This document shows positions 1 through 9,977 of a stretch of DNA of 64,000 bases, one piece after another. Numbering within the stretch: the stretch's first letter is position 1; each line of letters starts with the position of its first letter. Position numbers and translations under genes: made by a program. Source of the DNA: Prorocentrum cordatum (Eukaryota; Sar; Dinophyceae; Prorocentrales; Prorocentraceae); NCBI GenBank assembly GCA_963575745.1, contig CAUYUJ010014266.1:178424-242423 (forward strand), in the 5' to 3' direction. The notes under the pieces were generated by a model. It saw nothing but the letters and a program-made list of their open reading frames with translations. It did not search any database and had not been told where the DNA came from.

Positions 1-1895
1 GCGCTGCGGTTTGCCCGCAAACTCCCAGGCCGTATCTGCTCAGGGAGATGGGGCAGCGTCGGGGCCTTCCAGCAGCTGCTCAACGAGGCGGGCTTCTCGC
101 AATTAGAGAGCGTGCTGTCCGAGGTCACGCAGTGCAAGTGCGGCAGGACGGCAATATGTGCTGCGAGACAACGCAAACACAGGATGGGCAGGGGCAGGGG
201 TCGTTCATTCTGCACTCGAGTCGTCATTCATGCATGCAGCCGCATGCAATCACAGCCTTATCCTAACGCTTGCTTATCATGCTTTCTGTTCAGGGCAAGG
301 CTTTGCCATCGCTCTCAAACGTGCAACGCCTTTGTATTTCTCGACGTGTCACTCTCCCATCACGTGGCTCTGCCTCCTTCTTCTGCTGTCTGAGCGCTCC
401 TTGTTTTATCGCCTTTGCCTTGCACCTTTCTCTCGCGCGCATCATATTTTGACCCCCCCCCGTGGCTGGGGGACAGGCCCGACGATGACGAGAAGAAGCT
501 TGTCGCCGCCTCGGGTCACGCTGATGATCCTCGCGTCGATGAGCAAACTGCTCATAGGGCGAAGCAGTCGAGGTGGAAGCGGGATGCCATGTCGGCAGCA
601 CATGACGAGTTGTTCTGGCTGTCAATAGATATTGCAGATCTCGCATGCACACCACTTAACAGGTTCCAGTGGACACTTGAGAAACGCATCGACGATAATG
701 AGATCATTGTTGACGGATCTACTCTGGGGCAGCTTGTTTTCGGGAAGGCGATGGTCGTCCATCATTCGTTCGCTGCAGTTCTGACCTCCACGGATTGGGC
801 GTCCAAGCGCAACGAATGGCCAGTTGATCTTGCATTCAATCTCCTCGAAATGGCTGTGTTACTTGTATCCCACAATGCAGCTGGCTTCTTTCGAAGAATA
901 TGCCGTCCTATGTCGGTCCTGCCTTTGAGTTTGTGCTGGTTCGCATTCAGACCACCAGATGTTCCTTGTCAACATCGAGCAGGCGTTCTTGAGACGAGGA
1001 GGAAGGAGGACGAGGAGAAGGAGGAAGGAACATGAGGAGGAGGACGGGGAGGAAGGAGGTGAGGAGGTGAAGAGGAAAGAGAGGAATGAGTTTTTTTCCG
1101 TAACAATACAGAAAAGGCATTGCTGCTGCGGTCTTGGCCACAGACCTCATGACTATGGAGATCAACACGAAAAAATTGTTCATTGCTTTCCGTTCGGATT
1201 TCGAGCAGGCGGCCAGTTTCGACCCGAGGGGCATTCGCCGTGGAACGATTTCGCCTCGTGGAATTTACGCCGTGGCTGCTGCAATGGCGATGTGGTCTTG
1301 GAGTGATACACAGGAGCTCGAAGGAATTAACTCTCTTGTGGCAATAAATTGTAAAAGGTCCCCAGCAATTTCACTGCCGCTTTTAGCTTCGAGGGTTGCA
1401 ACAAAAAAAGCACTCGGCATTGGCAGGCGTGGGTGTAGTCTGCGCTTCAGTAACATCAAGTCACGGGCTGTCACTGTTGTAGACGAATGCAGCAAGGGGA
1501 CGTCCGAAAAGTCATTCGAAGAAGTTCGGCACACATCCGATAGGTGGGAACCGATCGACGGATCTACTGAAAAAATAGTTCTTCCAGCTCCAGCCCCGAA
1601 ACCAGCAACCGACAGGGCAGGTCTTTGGTCTACTGCACAGAACATCCTGTGGCATAGGCAATGTAAAAAACCGAATGTGTCGTACTGCTTCTGCTTAGGC
1701 GAGGTTGCCATTGGCTCGGAGGTGTTTCTATGCGCAGACAAGAGCTGGTCTCTTGGCGTGCTGTTCAAGGCCGTCGTAGGATCCTTTGGTGCCCCGGGCG
1801 AAATGATTGCTGATCTGGTTCTTCCGTTCGACTGGGTCATGTCTACCGATTTGTGGCGATCGACCTACCAGCAGTTAGAGGACAGAGACACCTGA
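1..1895 (+). CDS. multi-exon gene of unknown function, 5' end outside window
   Basis: An exon runs in from the left edge in frame 1 and ends at 146, where the boundary reads GGCAG|GACGGC. The next exon starts at 477 after GGACAG|G and joins in phase (GR then PDDDEKKLV). It contains a clean stretch with LFWLSIDIADLAC and RFQWTLEKRIDDNEIIVDG. The last part, from about 1117 to the stop at 1893-1895, is the longest open exon (about 255 codons; motifs NTKKLFIAFRSDFEQA, VSYCFCLGEVAIGSEVFLC). The reading frame must change between about 850 and 998: the segment QMFLVNIEQAFLRR sits in another frame and ends in the phase the 1117 exon needs, so one more small intron probably lies there. No family is recognised. 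Coding status is inferred from open frames and compatible splice phases. The terminal TGA could instead lie just past a donor at TTAGAG|GACAGAG. Confidence 0.45.
147..476 (+). other. intron with GA donor
   Basis: Begins GACGGC and ends GGGGACAG, followed by G. The exon phases on both sides match (two bases of a codon, then one). It contains C- and T-rich stretches toward the 3' end. A GA-AG intron is unusual in most eukaryotes, but GA and GC donors are known from dinoflagellates. Confidence 0.45.
999..1116 (+). other. intron with purine tract starting at the donor
   Basis: The tract GAGGAAGGAGGACGAGGAG begins at the probable donor (ACGAG|GAGG) and purines dominate to about 1085. The 3' end reads GAAAAG|GC, which restores the frame of the following exon. 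It is the first of several introns here whose sense strand is a GGA/GAG-rich purine tract. Confidence 0.4.
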
Positions 1896-1993
1896 ACCTA
1901 GGTCCCACCGACCCCGCCAATGATCCGCCAGACATCACTGCAACCATTACTGTAACACGAATTCACTAACTGTAACATAACAAATTCAAAGCG

Positions 1994-4419
1994 ATGTTTC
2001 GGGTCCCTGGGAGCTCCAAAACACTGCGGACGGGTGGCAATCCCGCCAATTTTCTTGACTTGCAATTTCCGACTGCCGTAACAATAACACACCCAGAGGA
2101 CGACCACGACGCCAGCGTGACAGTCATGAAGTACGACGTCTCGTGGGATATCAGAGCCAGAGGAGGTGATCCCCCTCCAGCTGGCGCTGCAGCCATAGTT
2201 CCTGCAGCTGATGATCAGTTGTGCCAGATTATCATGAGAATTTCGCTACCAAGTAGTGCAGCTATTTTTGTGATGAGGCTCGCCCTGTCTTTTGTATTCG
2301 CTTCTCTTTTGCTGTCATTCCCCTGCCGCAGCAACGTTGTAAATACCCAAGCCCACATCCATTATTCATGCAACGCTCTTGTGCATATGTTTGCTCTCTT
2401 GCGCCTCTTAATCTGCCTGGCTGGTGAGCAGAGCTGCGCGGGGTAGTAGAGGCAGACAGCCATGGAACGACTGCTGTCTGTGCCGCCAGGCACGAGATGC
2501 CGAAGAAGGTCAACATCAAGCGCTTGGCGAACAAACGTCGTCGCCGAGAGGGAGGACTTGCCTCTGCTTCTGGTCCGGCAGTGGACCTGGACAGTGACGA
2601 GGATGACGATGACTACAAGGAGGGCCAGGAGGAGGGCGCAGGGGAGGGCGATGGCGGCAGCAAAGCTGTTGACGGTACTGACGGCAGCGACGTTCGTGGT
2701 GAGGCCCGTTCAGCTGATGTTGAGCTTGACTTTGACCTGCTAAGAGAAATGGCGGAGCAGCTGCTTGGAGCGTCTTACGGCACGGCCGATGAAGAATCAG
2801 ATTCGAAACCAGACGTCTCAGTTGGAGCGGGAGTCGACGATGATGCATTTGATAAATGTGAAAGTGAGAACATTAGCAAGCATAGTCCAGGCTTTGGACT
2901 TCACTGTGAGCTCGGTGACGATATCGACGACTGTGATCTCTTCGGTGATTTTGATGCTGGCCCAGCTGATGTACCGCCGTCCGCTATAGAGGCAGCGTCT
3001 GAGGCTCTGGCAGAGGAGCTTGATCCAAATGGCCTTGAGCCTCGGGCCACTGTTGAGGAGGAGGGCGAGAGGAGGGGGAACGGGAGGGGGTGGAGGAGTG
3101 GGTGAGGTGAGGAGTCCTCTGAGGGAAGGGATGGCATGGGGGCGAATGAGGGAAAGCAAAGTACGTTCCTATGATTCCTGGGACTTGGGGGCCCGATTTG
3201 AGGTTTCGAAACTCAGGAGTCTGAGGTTATCGGAAGATGAAACATCACAGAGGACGCAAGGACCAGAAAACACAGACACTGACGAACAGCCCAGAAACTT
3301 CGGCCTCTTCTTGCTCTTCTCCCCCAGCTGCTCCTGCTTGTTTCCTCCTCTGCATCCTCCTCCTTTTCCTGCTGCTGCTGCTCCTCCTCCTCCTCCTCCC
3401 CCTCCTCAACCACCTCCTCTTCCTCCGCCCCTCTTTTTTTGACAAACCAAGTTCTTCGCTACTTAGTTGTGCATGTCGTCCCTTGCCTCTCGTGTCTGGC
3501 CACTTTCTCTCAGGAGCGCCCGGGTCTGGCAGCCGACCCCTGCGCCCTGCAGCACGACGCCATCCTCGAGGCAGCTTTGCATGCATCAGTGGGGATTGGT
3601 CTGCCAGGTCCAGAGGCGCCGGATGTGCTTGCAGGGGGGGTAGAGGCAGGTGGCATTCGTCTTGCACGTTATTGCGATAATATGTTGAGCTCTCCTGCTG
3701 TCTTGCAACGCGCATTTGAGAAGTGGAGTGGCGCTTCTCAGCGAGGAGCCGACCTTTTGCACTATCGTCACAGTCAGAGATTTGTTGAGCTAGGTGGTGG
3801 TGGGCATGCGCCGTGGAACTTGTCTCTTCTTGATATTTCTGATGCTGGTAGTGGTGAACGGTCCGTGAAACTTCTTCATTGGACTAACCCGACAGAGATG
3901 ATAGGACGGTCCCCTTGCTTTGAGAAGCGAGGTGCCAGTGACAAGTATTACCCGAGCTATGTCCAATCTGTTGGGGCAGACAAAGATGCTTCATGGAAAG
4001 ATAGAGTTCATCATGTCATCTTGCCGTCCATTGGGATTCGCATGATAAAGAATCGTGCTTTGCGCGATCCCATGCCAGAGAATATCCTCGCACTCACCAG
4101 CATGTGGGAGAATTCACAGAATTGTTTGCGTCTTTCTGCAGCTGAGGGATCACAGGTCGATGCTTTCAACAGGCCTTGTGAGCTGTGCGAGACAAGTCGC
4201 ACAGACCCCGACGTGGTCGGGTACGCCCAGGTTAAGCGATGTAGTATGTGTATGCTGGCATGGCATCCTCAATGCACCGTCGGCGCCGCAACATTGAAAC
4301 GTGGTTGTCTTGCAGAGAGTAGGCGAGACGGCTTCAATCTGGATATACTGCCTGAGTTGTTCCGTGCCAGCAATTCTACGTGCGCGCTGTGTCTTGCACT
4401 GCTTGGCGGCAGCGATTGA
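1994..4419 (+). CDS. three-exon acidic protein with PHD-like zinc finger
   Basis: Model: exon 1 1994-2277 from ATG (MFRVPGSSK); exon 2 2490-3057; exon 3 3514-4419 with TGA at 4417. All three joins keep phase, giving about 585 residues. Exon 2 opens with a strong nuclear localisation signal (KKVNIKRLANKRRRRE) followed by a long acidic stretch (DSDEDDDDYKEGQEEGAGEG). The C-terminus has spaced cysteines and a histidine, CELC, then CSMCMLAWHPQC, then CALC near the end. This fits a C4HC3 PHD/RING-like zinc finger, the kind that reads histone tails or mediates protein contacts. A nuclear role is an inference from the NLS plus finger. The middle part (WTNPTEMIGRSPCFEKRG, YYPSYVQSVGADKD) matches no family I know. 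The gene could extend upstream of 1994, or downstream into the 4602-5803 gene if the final TGA is intronic. Confidence 0.6.
2278..2489 (+). other. intron with GC donor
   Basis: Starts GCTCGCC after GATGAG, ends GCCGCCAG before G. The split arginine codon (ag|g) is rebuilt exactly. 212 nt, rich in T and C. Confidence 0.55.
3058..3513 (+). other. intron, purine-rich 5' half and pyrimidine-rich 3' half
   Basis: Starts GAGGAGGGCGAGAGGAGG and ends with TTTCTCTCAG, followed by G. About 3058-3115 is GGA-rich; about 3300-3440 is CTT/CCT-rich. The two halves are roughly complementary in composition, so the transcript could fold back on itself. Phase 0 on both sides. Confidence 0.5.
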
Positions 4420-4601
4420 GCTGCCGATTCGTTCAATGTTAGCATTCGCTCGCCCTTAACATTTTAGTTGAGTGCCTTGTATTTGCGCTGCCTAGCTGAT
4501 TGGCGGCAGGGGCTCGCAATGCATGCCGAGCTTCAATGCAAGATAATAATAGCTCTTGGATCTCACGTGCACTAGTCCGAACAAAGCAGGTATCAATGAT
4601 A

Positions 4602-5803
4602 GTCTCGTCTTAGCCGAATCCAACGCACATTTGCCAACCCCTGGCCTCTCCATATCGTGCATTATCTTGAAACTTTGGCGGTTCAACTTCCATTGGATTC
4701 TAAGGCGTTTGGTCCCGGGGGCCCCCATCTGCTTCGACAATTGTTCCACATGCTCCCACCCGACGCACAAAATCGCTCGCATGGTTCGGATCGATGCGAC
4801 TCTATCTGCGTTTGGTTTCCGAAGTTTGTTCTTGAAAGGTGGGTCCCTTAGCGCTGAGTTGGTATTTTGATATGCGTGCTTGGCACGTGCCGCTTCCCCG
4901 CTCAACATTCAGAGGCAGTCAGTAATAGCACTGGCTCAACTAGCTGAGCGTTTCTAGTGCCATCGCTTCCCTGTGGCACATCACATTAACTTGATCTGTT
5001 CTTCCTTTTCCTGCAACTTGTAACCTAATGGCGGGTCGCGGGACATGCAGATCGAGGTCTCCAGCTCAGTACAGGCTTAGCAACACGGATGGGTCTGGCC
5101 TGAAGTACACCGTTCGACCAGACTTCCGAAACATGCCAAACAGGAGAGTTCACGATACCATCGATGTAGACTTTACGTGGCCTATGAACGATGCCATCAT
5201 GCGTGAGTTCAACACGTTCAATCGGCCCGACTTCAGAGATCAGTTTAGCAATCGAGGGAAGCTGAATCACCCACTTGCTTCGGATATACACTGCACGCAC
5301 CACTTGGCAGAGGTTGAATCAGTCATCTGTTGCACAGTGTGTGGCGTGTGGGCTAACACAGCGACACCAGCGAAATTCTTCCAGGATGGTGTGCATTCAG
5401 AATCAATCACTCTCGCCCCACCCGTTCCTTTTGCCTCCTGCTCCCTTTCTTTTTCGGCATTTAGATCCCAGACAGACCTTCAAAAATGGGGCCGATGAGC
5501 TCTGATCCAAGATAGGGAAATCGTTTCGTGGCGTTGGCGACATTGCGTGCAATCTTAGAGGGGGGCCCAATGGAGGAGTGCAGCGGCAAGCGTACGTACC
5601 ACGGCAAAGTGAACTTGTGGAAGTTGTTGAACCACGAATACCCCATCCGTGGTCGAGATTTCTACACGCCTGATCGTCGCACTGTCCATGCGGGACAACA
5701 TCCTAGACAGCCTCCTGCTCCAGGGCCTGCCGTTGCCGGGGCTGAGCATATCCATGTGGTTCCTTATGGGCCTGTTGTTGTGCCTGCTGAGCAGGCCGAG
5801 TGA
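4602..5803 (+). CDS. three-exon gene with zinc-ribbon-like module
   Basis: Model: exon a about 4602-4838 (RTFANPWPLHIVHYLETL ... ICVWFPKFVLE), exon b 5057-5384, exon c 5561-5803 ending TGA. Joins are in phase: AAAG|GTGGG ... ATCGAG|G rebuilds an arginine codon, and TTCCAG|GATGG ... TTAGAG|G is phase 0. Exon b ends with HCTHHLAEV, then CCTVCGVWA, and exon c opens with a further cysteine (EECSGKRTYHGK). The pattern of paired His/Cys, CxxCG and a later Cys followed by a Lys/Asn-Leu segment resembles a zinc ribbon that I associate with highly repeated dinoflagellate proteins; this comes from memory and is not verified. The C-terminal tail is Pro/Val-rich. The start is not resolved: the frame is closed by TGA TAG just upstream of about 4602, so this exon is preceded by an intron, possibly leading back to the PHD-like gene. 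An ATG at 5028 exists but would drop exon a. Confidence 0.5.
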
Positions 5804-6640
5804 GAGTGCGATGCTCTTTGAGAGAATTCATGTCGTGGCAGTGTGACGGTGATAGGAACTATAGATCAGCGGTGCTCACTGGCAGGGTTGTTGGTGACAA
5901 GTAGATGCACTTACATTGTTCTTTCAGTATAGCTTGACTGGGGCTGTCGAGCTCCTATGTGCACAGCACTGCCCTGCAATGCATCAATGTGATAATATCT
6001 AGGCTTGTAGCATCTCGACAGTCAGCAGTTGGCGATCGAGCAAATCCTTGAGCCATGCATCCGATATGTCCTGAGGCTCCTCCCCCCCTTCCTCCTGCCT
6101 CCTGCTGGGTGCAGCTCGATACAACTGCTATTGCTCAGGTCCGGCCGAGCCCCTTGCACCTAAGGGGGAGTAGTTGGGGGGGGAGATCGCGAGGGGGAGG
6201 GGAGCAGGAGAGCCGAACAAGGTTACGCAACTGAACATCTCGCGTTTGAAGGGCCCCTGCGAGAGAGTTCTGAGGCACACCCGGCGCGCCCTGGGGCGAA
6301 TGGCGCTCTGATGGGGGAGGGCCCCGAGGAGGGGAATAAGGGGGGGGAGTAGGAGAATGAGAGAGGATATCCTTGAGCGCGCATGTGCTTTGCGCCAGGA
6401 CACAGGCCACATGAGTACATTCAAATGTACATGACAAAGCATATGCGCACCATTGACGCACAACGTCTGCATTATGTATCGTCAACACCAGAGAATTCGT
6501 GTGCAAAGCACATCGCATTACACGCAATGCATGTACTTACGATCGCAAGAGGGGCGCGCAACATTGCCACCGAGAAAACATCCGCTAGACGTGTTACCAG
6601 ATACATACATGTGTTCCACACAAGCAAACTCTTACAAAAC
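5804..6640. other. no gene seen
   Basis: No convincing exon on either strand. 6080-6370 holds several G and C runs (GGGGGGG type). From about 6400 the composition shifts toward AT, leading into the foldback island. Confidence 0.5.
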
Positions 6641-8960
6641 AACACTCAATATACTATGGTCACCAGATAATTACTGAGTCGCACATACGATTTGATGCAT
6701 GACATGTGTTTTCAGATTGGCAAGACTGTTATAGATGTATGACTGTCACAACATGTTTTCTACACTGGCAACGCCAAACATTTCCCACACTATCCACAAT
6801 ACATATTCACAACGCTGTTGTTTTTGTCGTGAACACTTTGATATTTAAGTGGTGTTTCTAATGAATGTTGGTCGCGTTCGTGTTGTTTTTCACTGCAGTT
6901 CAATGTTTTAAATTTAGAATTTCAAAGAATATTAACAGTTGTCGTTCAAACGCACACTGATACACCAATGTTTTTCACACTTGGTTCCTATATTTTTCAA
7001 ATAGATGTATGGCTTTTTTATACAAATCTGAACTATTTTCAATTGTTTTTGAATGTGCGTCATCATGATTTATCTTTTTTTTGGTTTTTTTAAACGAATC
7101 CATTGATTCCCTAATCATTTTGGGACAACGCTTTACAGTTTTTCAATCAATTTTATTATTTTTTTCATTATTTCGGTTGTGTTTTTCTTTGTGTGTTTTT
7201 GTTTTTTTTATATGTTTGCTAATGATTTCATGCGTGTTTTCACACATGTTTTCCATTGTCCCAATCACTACACAATGGTTTCCAAATATTTGTTTGCGAT
7301 GCAGCCTCTCAATGAACTCATCGGCTGAGCAGCTTTGCTGACGACGTCGGTGTTTCGAAGCACCTCGAAACATACAACTGAATCGTTTCGAGGATCATCG
7401 AAACGACCGTTGGAGGTATATCCCTGGATGGCCGTTTCGAGGCATCTCGAAACGGCGCAGGGAAGCGTTTCGAGGGGCCTCGAAACGGATGTGGGGTGCA
7501 GACCCCCTGGATAGCCGTGTCGAGGCACCTCGAAACGGCCCAGGGGGGTCGTTTCGAGGGGCCTCGAAATGGTTGTGGGAGGCAGACCCCCCTGGCGAGC
7601 CGTTTCGAGGCACCTCGAAACGGCCCAGGGGACCGTTTCGAGTGGTCTCGAAACGGCCGTCGGGGACAGACCCCCCTGGAGGGCCGTTTCGAGGCACCTC
7701 GAAACGGCCCAGGAGGGTCGTTTCGAGGGGTCTCGAAACGGCTGTGGGAGGCATATCCAGGGGGCCGTTTCGAGGGGGAACAGAACCCCCTGGAGAGCTG
7801 TTTCGAGGCGCATCGAAACGGCCCAGGGGCCGTTTCGAGGGGTCTCGAAACGGCTGTGGGGGGTATGCTTCCCCGGGAAGCCGTTTCGAGGCACCTCGAA
7901 ACGACCCCCTGGGTCGTTTCGAGGTGCCTCGAAACGGCTCTCCAGGGGGGTCTGTCCCCAACAGCCGTTTCGAGGCACCTCGAAACGACCCCCTGGGCCG
8001 TTTCGAGGTGCCTCGAAACTGCTCTCCAGGGGGGTCTGCCTCCCACAGCCGTTTCGAGGCCCCTCGAAACGACCCCTCCTGGGCCGTTTCGAGGTGTCTC
8101 GAAACGGCTCTCCAGGGGGTATCCCACCCCACAGCCGTTTCGAGACCCCTCGAAACGCCTCCCTGCGCCGTTTCGAGGTGCCTCGAAACGGCCGTCCAGG
8201 GGGTCTGCCACCCACAGCCGTTTCGAGGCTCCTCGAAACACATCAGAGTCTTGTTTCGAGTTGGCTCGATCCACGAGCAACGTTAGCGATGCTACCCGCG
8301 CGGTGGGTTCACTGAGAGGCAGCTTCGCCCACACTGCAAGAAAATCATTGCGTATTGATTGCAGGAATTCGCAAACGTAATGAAAACATATCTGAAATCA
8401 TCAACAACTCTATTAAAACACATGAAAAAAAACAATAAAGACGCAATCGAAATTCCGAAAACAAGTAGCAATGCGTTACAACAATTAATTAAAAAATGAA
8501 GAAAAACGAAGAAAAAACATATGATTTAAATTGTAAAATCATTGAAAAATAATGAAAAACCATTATCACGACCAATAATTTTCAATAAAATATATTGAAA
8601 ACGCAATCTAAAATATTGCAGCATCATTGAAAAAAATCAGAAACGCAATTGAAACACAAGAAAAAAATCAATGACGCGCTACTGAATACACAGGATATGT
8701 GTTGTAAAAACATAAGAAATTATACAGGATACGAAGCAATACAGTTGAACAAACAACAAAATATGTTGAACCACGCTGGTAATGTAAGCGACCGCATGGA
8801 ACTACACCACGTAGATTCTTCAAGGGCGCTGATGTTTTATCATGGTGCGATGCACAAATATGTAGGAACATTTGGAAGAATACAATTTCCCTTCACGTAT
8901 TTCGTTATGATACTTGCTTGCTCAATGCAATACAACTCGAAGAGATCATCACATGTAAGA
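6640..8960. repeat. AT-rich island flanking a palindromic array; candidate foldback element
   Basis: The left arm (about 6640-7340) is T-rich and the right arm (about 8300-8900) is A-rich, in otherwise GC-richer DNA. The reverse complement of 7200-7330 and the forward sequence of 8305-8440 share an ordered series of words: TTCAxTGAGAGGC, ATCATTG or ACCATTG, GTGATTG or TTGATTG, GAAAACAT, TGAAATCAT. The arms are therefore diverged inverted copies around the central array. No open frame longer than about 110 codons is found in the arms and I see no transposase. Outer ends and target-site duplications are not visible. Known foldback transposons have this plan; assignment is inference. Confidence 0.55.
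7352..8270. repeat. array of about 23 palindromes, GTTTCGAGGCACCTCGAAAC type
   Basis: Each unit is a 20-nt near-perfect palindrome, GTTTCGAGG-NN-CCTCGAAAC. Start spacing alternates about 33-34 and 50-51 nt, giving an 84-nt dimer. The long spacers read ...GGCAGACCCCCCTGG... left of about 7909 and the reverse complement right of it. The axis is itself palindromic: ACGACCC, CCT, GGGTCGT at about 7902-7917. The palindromes are strongly conserved while spacers vary, which fits either selection on a hairpin or protein site, or gene conversion. Confidence 0.85.
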
Positions 8961-9221
8961 GTCCGAGCGGTAGACGTGCACGCGCGAGTGTGACATATGT
9001 GTGCGTTTTCTGTTGTCTCACCAGCAAATGTATTTGATTACCTTTTCGCTGAAGCTGGATTCGGCTCGACACTCTGGCTCGATAGAGAACGCACCGGGGT
9101 CGGGCTGTAGACCTTGCTGGGTGTCTGATCAGAGCCTCGACTATGCATTTCCACGACAACACAACAATGCAAACATTTCAGCTCAGTTTTTTTTATCGAG
9201 ACGTATCGCCTACTACTCCCA

Positions 9222-9797
9222 ATGCCTGCAGACCACCGTGGAGTTGTACTGTCGCGACAGAATGTCCAGGATTGTCGCGGACATAAGATTTTACCCACTC
9301 GATCCCGTCTGGAGTTTTTCTGGGGGGGGGGTCAATTTCTTAATCAGACTTCTGTGAAAACTCGACTTGGATGTTGCCTTTCGTTTTGTGTGAGCGTTCC
9401 CCAGGATTTCACTGATGGACAGATTTCAGCAATATTCCAGCCGTCATTATGCAGCGTGGTGGCGCCGGGTACGTCAATATATCTTATGGTGAGGTGCAGC
9501 ACTGTCGAGCTCGAAGCTGTTGCAACTGCGACTTTCCTCAGGTGTACGAGGTTGACCCCAGAAAATTTTGATGATTACTACAATATGCACGGCGTGAAAA
9601 CGATCAACGAAGCATTCATTCTTTGCAACAAGCCTCAGAGTAATCCCAAGCGTTCCAGGACGACTGGTGATCATCAATCTATTGTTATGTGGGAATTTCG
9701 AGATTGTAAAGAACTAGATCATCATTTCCTTGTGCCGGCCAAGTCGATCACGACAGCACGGGTGCAACACCAGGAGGCGAATGAACATGAGTTGTGA
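9222..9797 (+). CDS. possible exon(s), unknown
   Basis: A 191-codon open frame covers this stretch (FDDYYNMHGVKTINEAFILC, then QSIVMWEFRDCKELDHHF, stop TGA). A second frame, 9001-9357, is also open with plausible sequence (SQCLQTTVELYCRDRMSRI) up to a run of ten G at 9322. A third short reading at about 9449-9540 (SYGEVQHCRARSCCNCDFPQ) ends exactly at CAG|GTGTAC, a good donor. I cannot tell which is real. Position just upstream of the methyltransferase makes 5' exons of that gene possible. Confidence 0.25.
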   Translation: MPADHRGVVLSRQNVQDCRGHKILPTRSRLEFFWGGGQFLNQTSVKTRLGCCLSFCVSVPQDFTDGQISAIFQPSLCSVVAPGTSIYLMVRCSTVELEAVATATFLRCTRLTPENFDDYYNMHGVKTINEAFILCNKPQSNPKRSRTTGDHQSIVMWEFRDCKELDHHFLVPAKSITTARVQHQEANEHEL

Positions 9798-9977
9798 GGG
9801 GCGAAAAGAGGAATGATGTGGATGGGGAGGAGGCGGGTGAGGAGGAAACGGAGAATGAGTAGGAAGATGAGGAGTTTTTTTTTTTTGGTTCGGGTCAAGG
9901 GTTGCGAGTGTCAGAACGCGCGGGCTTCTAGGTGAATGTATTGGGCGCTTCGCGCCATTCTTGCCAATCCACCCCAG

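Noticed and set aside
290-655. - strand frame of 121 codons
   Set aside because: Shadow of the + strand exon starting at 477, which has supporting splice phases.
4492-4908. - strand frame of 138 codons
   Set aside because: Overlaps the + exon 4602-4838 that joins in phase to 5057; no motif of its own.
7352-8270. CRISPR-like array (20-nt repeats with about 30-nt spacers)
   Set aside because: Units are full palindromes, spacers repeat and are mirrored around one axis, and there are no cas genes in what is clearly eukaryotic DNA.
7268-8380. Five overlapping open frames of 250-340 codons (RNGPGG-type repeats)
   Set aside because: They are translations of the palindromic array, open on both strands in several frames because the unit lacks stops.
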